Shown: piece by piece, positions 25,349 through 39,385 of the stretch
Numbering within the stretch: the first letter of the stretch is position 1
Layout of the letters: each line of letters opens with the position of its first letter
Origin: Daphnia carinata
Taxonomy: Eukaryota; Arthropoda; Branchiopoda; Diplostraca; Daphniidae
DNA length: 64,000 nt
Assembly: GCF_022539665.2 (NCBI RefSeq)
Contig: NC_081336.1
Coordinates: forward strand, 1,860,001 to 1,924,000
Reading direction: 5' to 3'
Position numbers and translations under genes: made by a program
The notes under the pieces: model-generated
Database searches by the model: none
What the model saw: only the letters and a program-made list of their open reading frames with translations
Told to the model about the DNA's origin: nothing

Positions 25349-28300
25349 TTACACTTACATTCGTCGAGATCTTTGGCAGTGACGGTGAGCACAGTGTGCT
25401 GGATATCCTCGTTCTCGTCCACTTCAGCCTCGTAGTGGGTCTTGTCGAAATAGGGCGGGTTATCGTTCTTATCCGCAATGCCGATACGGATGAATTTGGT
25501 CACTGATTTAAAAAAAAAAAAAAAAGGGAAAATACATTCTCAATTAATAAAGAACCTTTTCTATTTCCTAATTCTCCGAAGGAAAAACAATTTCAAAAAG
25601 CCAGCCGATGAGATTTAGCTTTTTCAATGAAAAGGGACGTAATGAACCTCGTCTTGCCTGCCATGTGAATGGGCGTTATTAACACACGTCTTTCAAATTG
25701 AATAGAAAACTGGCAGGCATTGGCAATCCGGCATTTTTTTTTTTTCTCTTTTTCTTGTTAGCTATTAATGTTGATTGGAAATAACAAATAAAAAAACCCC
25801 TTTAGATGATTTAGAAATCATTAGTTTTCGGCCTGGAGCTACAAAGGAAAGAGCGTCACCTAAGGGCACGACAAGCGATAGAAAAAAAAAAAATAAAGCC
25901 GGACGTGATTTTTTTTGTTTTTGCGTGCGTTTAACTTGATAGGGCCCGTCACGGACACATCAAAATGAACGTGAGAAACCGGAACGATCAACATCGGACA
26001 GTTCCGATGCCAACGATGTACAACCTACCACTAAACCGGATGTCTCACGTAACCTACCGCCTTATATAACACTGCCCATAAATGAAGCAATTACGAAGAT
26101 TTGCATTTGAAACGTCGCATTTCGCAATTCAAAACAATTTAAACCCCCCCCCCCCGCCCTACCCACATTTACAAACTAATTACAATACATGAGGTTAAAT
26201 CTCTCGCAACTGATTGGATTGCAGTGGTGATTCGATTTCAATAACCTGAGGTCATTTTTCTCAAGTCCCACCATATTTGAAACATCAAAGAGAGAGTTAT
26301 TTGTATTGCGGCGAATAAACTTACTAGAGCGGAACTAACCCGTGTTGGGGAGGCCGTTGCTATTGGGTCGGGCCGATGGAGCTCCGTCGCGGGCTTCGAC
26401 TTCCAGGGCGTAGGCCGCCTGTTTCTCTCGATCAAAGACGATCTTGGTGAAGATCTCGCCCGTCTGCTCGTTGATCTCGAAGTAATCTTTGCCTTCGTTA
26501 CGCGGCGAGTCGACGATCCCGTAGTACACCTGTAATTTTATATGCGCAATTCAACATTAAATTGCATTGGGCATTGTTTAAAAAATTCATTTTTGAAAAT
26601 GAAATGAAGCAAAAGACCTGGTTGTTGGGGAAGGTTCCGTCCTTGTCGATGGCGTTGACTCGAGTGACGCCCGTCCCGATCGGCTCCCCTTCCAGCACCG
26701 TTTCTTGCTCTCGCTCCGTGAAGAGCGGAATGTCGTCGTTGACGTCTTCCAGGACGATGTAGACGGTCGCCTCGCTGGCCAATTGCTGGACTCCGTTGTT
26801 CTACGACAACATAAAATTGCGTCAAGTCATTGCCGACAACAACATGAAAGCCAAAAAAAAAAAAAAAAGTGAACTCACCTCGACACGGATCGTCAAGTTG
26901 TATTCTTTAATGTTCTCGTAGTCGAGCGGGTGATTGACTTTGATATCGGCCCAAGTGTGGCCGTTGTCGGCCCGCTGTTGCAAGTAGAACGTGTCGTACT
27001 TGTTGGTCTGCGCCGTCGACCCGCGGATCAGCCGGTAAAAGACGGTCGGGTTCCCTTCGATGCCCGAACTGTGCGATTGTTTTTTTTTTTTTTTTAACGA
27101 AAGCCAAAATAATAAAGAATTAGATGAATCGACATCGATATAAAATTAAAAAAAAAAAAACTGCCACCGATATGAACGACTACGTTGACATTTAACATAA
27201 CACACTATGAGGAGTTGGGAGGATAACACTGGGGAGACACACTGTCTCTCTTTTTTTTTAAGTCACTGTTTATCACTAACGATAAACATGGCGTGCGTTT
27301 GCTCTATAACTACCAGTTGTGTGACTCTCTATCCAATTTCCATCATGTGAAAGACGCGGACACGTTACTCAATAATAAAAGAAACACGTGGTTTCGGGTT
27401 GTGTTGTAGCTATTGGAACTAAAGTATATAAAAAAAAAAAACAACAACCCATAAACCAAATAAAAACATTTTGTTTTTCGTGCATCGGACGGGACAGACA
27501 CGTAAAGTATTTAGCCAATCACCTGACACAGACAGAGGAAAATGATAAAGGATCGTTACAGTTAGTACACAAAACCTACGAATTTACAAATCCAGACGAT
27601 TAGTAGCAAAAAATGTGCTGCGTGAGTGTGTGAGTTTGTTTTGTTCGTCGGGATTGTAAATCACGTGGGACAGACGTGGACACGGCAGAAGACGCGGACA
27701 CAAACGAAGAGGACGCGGACAACGGACTAAAACACAATGATTAATTTGTTTGTTTTTTTGTTTTCTTCATCTACAAGGACGGACGATGAGATTCCAATTA
27801 ATTTTGTCATTTCAAATGAAAACGAAAAATGGCGCGTGCTGATGCTGTTGTGCCAATTGCCAAGCAAATGTTTTTTTTTTTTGTTTTTTTTTGTTTTTAG
27901 ACACGGGGCAAGAGAGGCGGACAGACACAGAGAGGAGAAAACCGACCTGGCTTTGACTGCCACGACCCTGTCGCCGACATTCTTGTTCTCTTTGACGTAG
28001 ATTGGGCCGTAGACGACCTGGTCCCAGACGGGCGGATTGTTGGCCCGATCCACCACGTCAATCTGGACTTCGACCGTGCGCGACAGAGGCGGGAAACCGC
28101 GATCCTGAGCCACCGCTTCCAATTTGTACGTCTCGCGCTTTTGTTTTTGGCCAATTTTTTGTTTGTTTTTTTTTTTTTTTTTTTGGAGGGGAGCAACGTT
28201 TGTGGGCAACAGGAGGGCGTTTCAACCGAAGCCGATGGATTTTTCGCAGGAAGCGACAGAGAGAGAGAGAGAAACAAAAGAGAAACCCCGAAAATGATGA

Positions 28301-29307
28301 AAACAAAAAGTGTTAGTTCTCCGAAATAAATGAAAGAAAACTCCTGGAAAATGTCTTTTGTCGTTAAATTGTTTCGGGACGGACGATTGCTTTAGACGGA
28401 CAGACGGAAACCTTACCTTGGTTAACATGTTGAACATTGACCCCCTTCTCAAAGTGTCTATTGGGATGCGATTAGTTTCTCGGGACGGACAGACTTAAAT
28501 TTAAAAACGCGCACGATTGGGGGGGGGGGGGGGATTCACAAAATTCAGAGATTCGTCTTAAGAAATTGGGGGAGGGCAAGAAAAAACAAAAGACAAACGG
28601 CGTGAAACTGACCTGGCTTTGACCGAAGTGACGACCGTGCCCACAGTGACATTCTCCTTGACGTAGATTGGGCCGTAGTTGGTCAGGTCCCACAACGGCG
28701 GCTTGTTGTTCCGATCCACCACGTCCAGCTCCACATCGACTTCGGCCCACAGAGGTGGATCGCCTCGATCGGCCGCCACCACTCGCAACCGGAATTTGTC
28801 CCGCTAATTTTGATTCATGCATTTTTTGGTTTTGTTTTCTTGTGTTTTTTGAAAATTGGTGGACAGAAGGGGAGTGGACTATTCGTGACAAGAGACTTTC
28901 GTCTTTTTTTTTTTTCACGGGACTAGAGTTCTAATCTAAAGATCTAAGATGAAGGAACGTTTCACAAGTTTCTTTTGTAACTCAATTCAAGTTTGAAAAA
29001 TTCGGGAATGTTTCCAATTTATGGGGAAACAATAGAAAAGATGAAACGTTCCCGCCCTTAGTCATTTTTGTACACACAGACACACACACGCAAGGTGATG
29101 ATAGGTTTGATGGGAAATGCTAACGAGATAACAACGGGTGGGTGTGTGTGTGTGTGTGTGTGTGTGTACAGATTCCTTCAAAATCCATCCATCACGTCAA
29201 GGACATGAGAATATCCATCACCACCTGGGCATAGAAGTATATAATGTCGATGCAAATCGAAACATTTATACCTGCCCCCCCCTCTTTTCTTCAGAACTGA
29301 ACAAAAA

Positions 29308-29341
<34 letters not shown>

Positions 29342-32300
29342 ATCCCTAATGTCATCTAAACAACACAAGCCAAAAAACAAAAACAAGGGAATAGATGGGG
29401 AACGGTCTATAACCACAACGGGCATAGAATAAATATGACTATGAGTATAGTTTTGCATATACTTACGCCAAGCAATAACTCCTTTTTTGGGGGGGTTATT
29501 TGGTGGTTCCGAGAGAGTCAATCGTTAACATATATGCATATAATAATGTATAAATAGTATACATATAAAAATCACATGCATTTTCATGTTTTTCTGCTTT
29601 TTTTCTGAAATTTTTGGCTCTTTTTTTTTTTGTTTAAATATCGCATTTAGTTAAAAAGAAAAGACTTACGTCGAGCGGTTTGGTGAGGACGATCCATCCC
29701 GATTCGGGCAGAATCGTAAAGTATTCGAGATCCTGAGAGTTGTAGGCCGTCAGGTTGTAAACGATGGCGCCGTTGTTGTCGGCGTCCTCGTCCGACGCGG
29801 AAACGCGCAAAATGTTGGTCCCAATGTTCGTGTCTTGTTTGACGTTCTCCACGTATTTCTGTAATAGGAAGAAGATTGAAATCGTGAAACCATGTTGCCT
29901 TTTTGTTGATTATCTTTTGTTACCTGTCGATCGAAGAGGGGCGGATTGTCGTTGACGTCGGTGATTTCCACGGTGAAGGAGCAGACGCCCTCCAAAGATG
30001 GGTCGCCCTGATCCGTGGCCTTGACTGTCACCGACACGAATTTACCATCATCTCCTTCTCGGTCAAATACCTACGCAACGTTAAAAACATCAACATCAAT
30101 CTCTTTTTTTTTTTTTTAAATTAAAAAAAAAATAATTTTTTTTTTACCTTGTTGGTAAAGATCTCGCCCGTTTCTTCGTCGACGGTAAATTTCGTGCCCT
30201 TCTGGTTCGGCTGCTGGACGATGGAATATTTGACTTGGCCGTTGACGCCCTTGTCGGCATCGGTGGCCTGGACCCGGACGACGGGGCTCCCGTTGGGCGC
30301 GCCCTCCTCGATTTTCGGGCTGTAGGAACTGCACTCGGAGAAGACGGGCTTGTTGTCGTTGACGTCCGTGATGAAGACGACGACGACGGCTGTCGACGTG
30401 TGCGTCGACCCGGTGCCGCCGCCGCAGCAAGCGCCGTCGTCGATGGCCGTCACGTTCAGCTCGTACTTGTCCCTGTCCAGGTTGATGCCGCCGCTGTGCA
30501 GACGGATGACACCCGTCAGTTCCTCGATGACAAACTGGCCGGAACGGGTGCCGCCTCCGACGAAACCGAAACGGACGTTGTCTCCGTCCTTGTCCGAGGC
30601 GACGACCGTCGTCACCAGCGTGTTCGGTCCGGCGTTCTCGTCCACGTTGGGCGTGTAGACGCCCTGCGAGAATTTCGGCTCCTCGTCGTTCTTGTTCTTG
30701 GTGTAGACGCGGACGGTGGCCGTGCCGGATTTGGGCGACTCGCCCTTGTCCTTGGCCGTCACCGTGAACTCGTAGTAGGCGTTGTTGTTGTCCGCGTCCA
30801 GCTGCTTGGCGTTGCTGATGACTCCGCTGGAATCGATGGCGAAATGCTCGTCAGAGACAGAGTACTCGATCTCGGCGTTGGAGCCGGAATCAGAGTCGGT
30901 CGCCTTGACTTTGAGGATCGACGTTCCGATGGGGATGTCCTCGTCGATGTTGTGCGCCTGGTAGTCGGGCAGCTCGAATTTCGGCACGTTGTCGTTGACG
31001 TCCGTCACTCGAATCGTTAACTATTTCAAAAAATGGGAGCCGGAAATTGAAAGGATGTGCCAACACAGAAAAAAGGTTGGGGCATGTACCTCGACGGATG
31101 TGGAGAAACCGCCGGAATCTTCCGTGGCCGTCACTTGCAGTTGGTAGACGTGCGGCTGACGCAAATCCTCGAAATCCAAATCTTTGGCCAGACGGACGTT
31201 GCCAGTCGTCGGTCCGATGTTGAACGTTCCGGCGCCCTGGCCGGTAGCTTTCAGAGTGTAGCGGATTTCCCGTTCGGCAAACGATTTGGCCCTCACCGAA
31301 ATGATGCTAATCATAAATCAAAATCGATTATTTTTAAACTCTAAATTGATTCACATTTTGATGTTGACTTACTCTGTGTCCTTTTTCTGATTTTCGGGAA
31401 TTTCCGCCTCGTAGCTGGGCATGTAGAACTGGGGCGGACGTTTGCCACCGACGATGGAGAGCCGCTCTTCCGGCGTCGACTGGTATCGCCTTTCGTCCAA
31501 TCGTCCGTTTTGATCTTCGGCTTTGACGTAGAGGACGTATTCCATGTCCAGCTGGAAAGGCTCACCGCCTCGGGTGCGCACAACGCCCGATCGTTCGTCC
31601 ACCTCAAACCGACCGCCGGCTATCATTTTAAAATAGAAATTAAGTCATATTTTCAACGTACAAAAAAAAAAAAAATGACGTCGTCACACAAATAGCAAAG
31701 AAAAAAAGAACAAATGATAATTTAATGTTTCATTTAAATGATTACTTCTATCGCGGACGAGAAAATAGTGGATGTTGTGGTCCGTGTCGGGGTCACGAGC
31801 CTGCAGCGTGAAGACAGGCGTGTTTTGAGGGGCATTAAGCTGGACGACGGCTTGCATGGGCAACGGCCGGTTAATGAAGTAAGGCGGCTCATCATTGACA
31901 TCCTTCACTTGCACAATCACGCGCTGATTGTCCGTGTCTGAAACGGAATTTTCAAATTAAAAAAGAAAAATGGCATCATTAAAAAGCTATTCATAATAAT
32001 CAGCAAGGCCGCGATTGTGTGGACAGTCTGGAACAAATCGTGCATGTCTCTCGATCAAAAGGTTAGAATTATAGCCACTAGATGTCCAATCACGGAGAAG
32101 TAAAAATAGGGGGGGTGATCAAAAGCAATCATATTCTTAAAGAAAAAAAAAAAAAACCCAAAAAAGAAGGGTCAAAGAACTGTTCCGGCAAAATGGCAGC
32201 AGTGTTTCCTCCGGAACCAATCAATACGAATAAAATAAAAACAAAAGAAGTCCGAGGATGGAGGGGGGAATTGTAGGAATCAAATGGATCTCCCGTTTAT

Positions 32301-34416
32301 TCCGGATGTCTACATTTCTTTATTTTTGTTTTTGCTTTACTTTTTTCTAAACAAAACAAAAACCTGTACGTTTGTGTTCCGGATTATGACACTAGATGGA
32401 CTATAATCGGGACATGAAACAATTGGTAGTGAATACGAATCTAAGGTAATAGTTGAAGTGTCTACTTACATCGACCGGCTAAAGTGTTAGTAGCGTCGAA
32501 TTAGCAGAAGTGATGGGCAGTAGTGAATGAAAATGGAAAAAAACCGAAAAGAAAACAAGATGAGTTAGTTTTACAAAAAAAACAAATGAAGTGTGTTGAT
32601 GATTCAGACATGAAAAGAAAAAGAAGGAAGATTGGTTCGATATTGATTAGATGACACACAGAGTGATGATTCACCCGAAAAACAAGATGAAGAGCAAGCA
32701 AGGAGGGGTGGGAGTAGGCAAAGGTTATTATTGACCAAACCACGTCAGACATTGGCGCGTGCGTGTATCCAACCCCCCCGTGCCTTGCCCTTCGGCTCGG
32801 GAGGTTCATATTGATCGGGGAAAGTAAGTCTCCGGTAGAGAAAAGGACTCACGGGAGGAAAAAAAAAAAAAAAAAAAAATTGCTATGAGGAGGGAGTGAG
32901 GGGTGGAAGTGAACTGAACGTCGAAGGAGAGCCAGTACGGACGGTGTGTCTATATCTTATGTATAAATCTCTATTCCTCTTACGGACCGATGGGGAGGGT
33001 GACGGGGAGGAGGGGATGGCAATCGTGTAACTGTCGCTCCTCTTTACCAACCCTATTTGGATCGATACAACGGCACGAGGCAAGTAAAAATCCATCGACA
33101 AAAATTGTCATCCTTTTCAGTTAGCCATTTCCCCTTGCTAGATGGCAGCACTTACTGTACAATTGGCTGTACGCCAGCAAAACGAAGGGGGGAAAAAAAA
33201 GTTGGGTTTCCAAAAGAGAAAAGACCGACATGCCGACAAGGATATTATATGTACACCGGTGTAGTAGTGTGGTATATATATATATATCTGAAAAACTAAT
33301 AAATATTTAAGTTGAGAAACTGAAGGGAAAGAAAGAAAGAAGAAAAGGTTGCCTCGGCCATGGAAAAAAAAAGATGTGGCGGTTAACGGGTGAATCGTTG
33401 GAAATTTATACAGACATTCTTGTTGTGTGTAGTCAAGGGAGAAGGTGGAGGAAAGAGGAGGGGAATGATTAGCATTTCAGAGACTTGTGCCCGATGCGGA
33501 TTATCTTTCACGACGGCATACATTTTCGAATTGTTTTTTTTTTTTTTTTGAAAAGAAAATTTTCTAATTCCAGTGCGCAACGGACCGCACGCGCGGATCG
33601 CTGGGCGGTCGTCCATTGCGGATAGGAATCCTAAACAAGAAAAAAAAAAAAAAGGAATTGCTGGACCTTTACACTCTTTTCAAGAACAAACCCACGAAAC
33701 ACAAAACGCAACTAAACTTTTTTTTCTTCTTTCTCTTGTTCACCCAATCCCCCCCAAGGATTCGTGTTGTTGTTTCTCCAATTGGGACAAAACAAAAAGC
33801 TCTTACTTTTTTCTTTCATTTTTATTATACCTATCTATAGTTCTATACTACTACATTAAACAATATATATGTTCCTGTGTGTGTTGAAAAAGGACGTAAT
33901 CAAAACCCCATAACGGCCATCCCCCCCTACGTTTCAAGTGTGGCACACCGGACATGTGCGTTGCGGAACGTTAACTTAAAAATAGGGAAGGAAGAAAGGA
34001 AAGAGTATCGAGTTTCAAACACTCGATAAGAAGATGCTATACGAGTTTAGTGGTGGTAATGGTGGTGGTACAATGAAAATCCTTATAATACGAGCCTCTA
34101 TATACCCTCGTCGTGAAAGAAGAGGTGGGGTCTCTTTGACAGTCTCATTTTACACGTTGCGCATCTGCACATTGTCTGCACAATTTTTGAAGACGATGGC
34201 GTTTTTTTTAAAAAAATAAAAATCCTATTTTAAAAGTGCTGAAAATGCGCGATGACCCCCACACGCTGGCCCGTTATGGGGACTTGCCACCTGCAACCTC
34301 TTTCGTCTACGTTATTCATTCGAATCGATCTAACCTTTTCTTTTGCCTATTTGCGCCCGGAGGTTGTACATCGGTGTTGGTTGCCTTAGTAACACGCACA
34401 CGGAGAGGCTAAAAGG

Positions 34417-34456
<40 letters not shown>

Positions 34457-37400
34457 AGGCTTCCTACGACGCCGGTATTGATCCGTAAGGAAGGTCTCTT
34501 CCTCTTCAGCCTCTTTTTCTTCATCTCTCTTCCGTTTTATTCCGATTTTCATCGCATTCCGTCATTGTTTCTACGTTTCTCGCTACACCCGTGATCACCT
34601 TAATGATCATGCGTGAGTCACCATTTTTTCTTAAATCCACGCCCCAAGGCGACATCGACAAGTGTCTAAAAGATTCTTTTTTTTTTCAAGTGTTGTGAGG
34701 CTCATTAGCCAAGGAAAAAAAAAAACTTATTTTTCTTTTTATTGAATGGCAACTGAAGAATTTTTCGTGAAAAAAGAACCGATGAAAAAAAAAAATAAAT
34801 AAATAAAGGACAGGACCTGGAGGTCGATGACCATGACGATTTCTAAAAAGACATTAAACGGTTCTCTTTTTTTCATTCTTCATCATCATCATCCTATATA
34901 AATAAAAATATTGTTTAAAAAAAAAAAGAAGAAAAATAAGCTTTTTAAGATGGGACGGTCGGGAACTTTGGATCAATAGTTGCGCGCTCAATAATCCCCT
35001 CGAAAAAAAAAAAAAGAACCTTCAAAGTTATACCATCATCATCGGCCATCTTTTACCTTCAAAGCTATACGCTAATCGTCTTCTCTTTTTTTTTCCCACA
35101 CTCTTTGCTGCGTGTACTAGGGCTTTCTTTTTTTTTTTTTTAAAGGTTGTCGGGGCTCTTTGCACGAACAGCCCACATTTCTCTATCCCGAAGGGTCTTT
35201 TTTTTTTTTTTTTTTTTTTTGGGCCTTTTTAAACTATTTTTCTTTTCGACAGTTCAAAGTTCATTTTTTTTTTATTACCTCGGAGTTAAAAGATTTTTTT
35301 TTTTTTTTTTTTTTCAAAAGTGGAATTGACTATTGTACGCCCACTAGAATATCGTTTAACACCTGGCGGCGCTTCGGACGATTTAATGATGGATATCACA
35401 CCACAAACAGCAATCCATTTTCCACGAAAAAATAAAAAATAAAAAAAAGCGGGGCCCCAGATTCCCGTGTGTTCGAGATTACAATCATCTTTAGCTGTTT
35501 TAAAATAATCTCCGCGCTCCATTTACGGGAGATTTTTTAAAAAGGAAAAAAAAAAAAAAAAATGGAGGTTGATGATGGTTTAAAAAAAAAAAAGATTGAT
35601 TTCGGCGAATAGATTTGTGTTAACATTCCGAATAGAAAAAAAAAGATTTGGGGTCCGAGAAGGATCGAACGCTTGGCCATTGTTGTATTTATACGACGGT
35701 CGGAATCACGACCACATGAAACGAAACGCGCAGCGTGAATTTTTTTTTTTTTTTTCCAAAGAATGGCCAACTCACGACGTCCCTTCAAAAGTTGGTTCTC
35801 AAACGGACAAAGATGATTTTTCTCTTTTTTTTTTCAGGCCGGAAATGTTCGCTTTAGCCGAAAAGAAGAAGAAGAAGAACGAGCTACAAATGAGTTCGAA
35901 TTGAAATGATGCGCATTTTTCAACATTTTATAGCTGATGTCTTTCATGAAGAATTCTCGCAACGGTCGTCTGCTAGTTAAAAACAAATTTAAAGAAGAAG
36001 AAAAAAAAAAAAGAGACGGCACATCCAACAATTTAGTTGCGTCCCTTTTTCTTTTAAAAAAGAAGGTGTGTTTCTTATTTTTCGTGTGCGTTTTTTTTTT
36101 TTCGGGATAAGAAAAAAAAAATGCATTTTCTTGTCTCATTCTGTTGGACCGCCCGTTGCTATTAAAAAAAAAAAAAAAGGTAACCAAACTACGACGGACT
36201 CAAATGCTGGGAACTCTGAAGGGGAAAAAAAAAAATTTGAGAGAGGGGGGGGGCGTCTCTTGACTGTGTGTAGGAGATATACTACACTAGTCTACTCGGG
36301 TTGCGTGAGTGCACGCACTTTCAACCCGCGTTTCGCATCGTCAAAACGGAAAAATAAATCTTCCCTTTCATTTTGTATTTTTTTTTTCTTTATGAAATTT
36401 TTGTTTTTTTTTTCGAAATGTTTAATAAACTTTGGATTATTAATAAAAAAGAAAGAAGAAATAGTCCCGAGAAATTATTATTTTGATGGCCATTTACGAA
36501 TGGCGCCAAATGTTTAAAAATATCCTAATATTTAAAACGAAAACGAGACAAGCAAAACAAAGAAACCAAGGAAAAAAAACAAAACAAAATGTGATGGGAT
36601 CAACGCGTTCCACGCGACTGATTTCAAACACCCTCAAAAAGAAAAAAAAAAAAAAACCCAATAGCATTTAATTTGATAATAAAAAACGATTGGAACACGA
36701 CTAAAGAAAAAAGAGTTGAACTCTTTTTTAAAAAAAATTACGAATTCTTACGCATTTTTAGCCCTTGTGTTTCTTCTTATGTATATGGATTTTTCTTTCA
36801 TCTTTTTATTTTACGATAGTGAAGCGGCGGCCATGTTCCCCAACTTCAAACATGATTACACGCCTTGCCCTATCTACGGCTATTTAAAAAAAAAAAACAC
36901 AACAACATCAACGGGAAAAAGAAAAAAAAATAGAAAGAAAGAAACAACAAGACGTTAGATTTACGAGCTAAAACGACCCTATTTATTAACCGTTTCTTCT
37001 TCTTCTTTTTTTTTTTCGGTATATAAATGAACCGAAAGTTCTTTTGCGCGTATCCTGAAAATATATCCTCTTCAAAAATTCGAAAAAAAAAGGGGGAGAG
37101 AGAAAAGAATTTTTCTTAAACGCCACCTGGCATAAAGCATCGAAATATTCAAAGCGTTTTCCATCTGTCGAAAAATTCCACTCATTGATTTTTCTTTCTT
37201 ACTCGTGTAGGCGTATGTGAAAGAGACCGACCTTTGAAGATCACTTCTTTTTTTTTTTTTACAGGTGAATAGAATCGAAACATTTCGTGACAATAAGGTT
37301 AGAAAAGGTTGATTGAAAAAATAAAAGAGAGAATCGAATACCGGAATTCATCAGAAAAAAATGCGAGGGAAATGCATTCCACACGTTTTCATTTTTTCAA

Positions 37401-39354
37401 TGAATAACGTGTAACAAAAAAAAAAAAAAAAAAGGCCCAGGTAAGCCACGACCCGTCGTCTACCTGGCCGGGGAATGAATCTTTTCTACGTGTTGTGTAC
37501 CCCTACTCAAAGTTCTCTCCGGCGCACGGTTTAGATATCAAAAGGTGAGATCCGACAAGGTTTCTTTTCCCACACCAATGAGACACTAGCGGAAGAAAAT
37601 GTAAGATGGCGTCGTTTTTTTTTTTTTGAGAAGAAGAGAGAGAGGGTCGTAGCGTAGATGTATCGGTTTGAAATAGGAGGAGGGCCCCGGTTGGAGAAGA
37701 AGAAGAAAATGAGACAGTGAGAAATCGATAGTGTCAAGATGATGGAAAGCGAAACGAGGCCATTCCGACTGAGCGATTGCGATCGCTTGTTGAAAACGTC
37801 AAGCAAATAGCACTGGGCCTCTACCGAGAAACTGGAACAAGCAAAACGAGCATTTCCCATGTTTGGAATTCATCATCAAAAAAAGGAAAAACAAAAAATG
37901 ATAGAAGCGCTTGGCTGCATATGGAAATGGCTCTTGTTTTGAATGTCGATCCGGAAACGGCACTTCCAGGGCGTTTGCTCTCAATTCAATTTTTTTTTTC
38001 TTTTTAAGGGGGGCGTCATCAAAATCCCTTTATTTTCATTGAGCGTGGGGATGGTTCAACACACGACGTCGGTTAGGTTTTGATTTTAATTATGATGGAA
38101 TAGCAGATTTCACCGTGTGGGTATGTCATTTCCGTGGAAAATGCCCTTTCAACTTGTGCGACCACAATAGACATAACGAGAGATTTTTTTTTTTTTTTTT
38201 AGCAAAAGAAAAATTCTTTTCTCTTTCCCTTTATTGTTTTTTTTTTTTTTTTTTTAAATATGGTAGGAGCCCCAGCTGTTTGGTGTAATCCCGCTCGCGA
38301 CAAAGATCATCATCATAAAAAGAAGCGAATGAAATATCTTTCCGCTAGGGGAAAAATAAGATTTTTCTTTCGTTCACCAAACTACAAGACCAAAGGGCAT
38401 AATTTTTAAGTTTCTTTTTTAAGTACGTTTTTTTTTTTTTTTTTTTGTATTTAAACTACAGCACCCTGAGGACGTTTCTGCTGTAACGTGCCATCCTTGT
38501 GTAGCGACTCCCACGACACTAAATGCTCAAATGACCGGAAAACCGCAACGGGCTTCTTCTTCTCTTCTTGTCGCCATGTGACCAAGTCTTTCTTGTGTGT
38601 TTTTCTCAAATTCCTTTTCCCTCTTTCCAAAAAAAAAAAAAAATATTATTATTATTACAACAACAGGGAAATGTCCTTTCTCTTTTATCCCGTAAAAGGA
38701 AAAAAAAAAAATTGGATAACCCGGAACACTTCCGGTGTGTTCTTGTATACAACCGTACAACCATAGAAGACACAAACAAACGCACATCTGGTGATGGCAG
38801 TCCGGACTGTCCGTCACTCTGCGAAAACAAACGATCAGGGGCTACTACAACTACCGTATGTCTGCGTGTGTGTGTCAACCCGTAAATTGTTTTCTTTTAT
38901 CCAAAAACCTTAAAAAAAAAAAAGATCCCCATGGAGGACGGCAACATCCATACGTTCGTAGGCTGTCCTTTACTACGATAGGCCTACGGTCCCTCGCTAG
39001 TCTGTCTATATTTACAAAAGTATACAACACATGGAGGGACGAGTGTGAGCAGGGGGAGAAAAAAAGATGGGGGCGATGAGAATCCATTCACTCCGCATTT
39101 TCTCCCCTCCCTCATAAAAACGGAGAGAGAGGGGAGAGAGAGAATCCTCCAACGCTGAAAAAAGAACCCCTTGTCTATTGTTACACACAAATAGGGGGGA
39201 AATGCCAGTTGGGTTTGATTCTATTACACATAGCCAGAGACGAGGGGTCACGCTCGGATGGTCTCATCCGCTAGCACGGATGCTGATGCTCAAAAAAAAA
39301 AAAAAAAGAAAGAAAAAGAAGGAATTGTTTTCCCTTCCTTTAGCGCCCCTCTAC

Positions 39355-39385
<31 letters not shown>

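Noticed and set aside
29140-29338. Possible repeat array of CRISPR type
   Set aside because: The tracts are simple dinucleotide repeats without spacers, in a eukaryotic intron.
30235-31020. Plus-strand open frame of 261 codons, Val/Asp/Arg-rich
   Set aside because: Antisense shadow of the 873-nt CadN exon; its composition mirrors the repeated calcium motifs on the other strand.
34330-36960. Many 60-150 codon frames in the large CadN intron
   Set aside because: Homopolymer translation products with no domains; the region is intronic.
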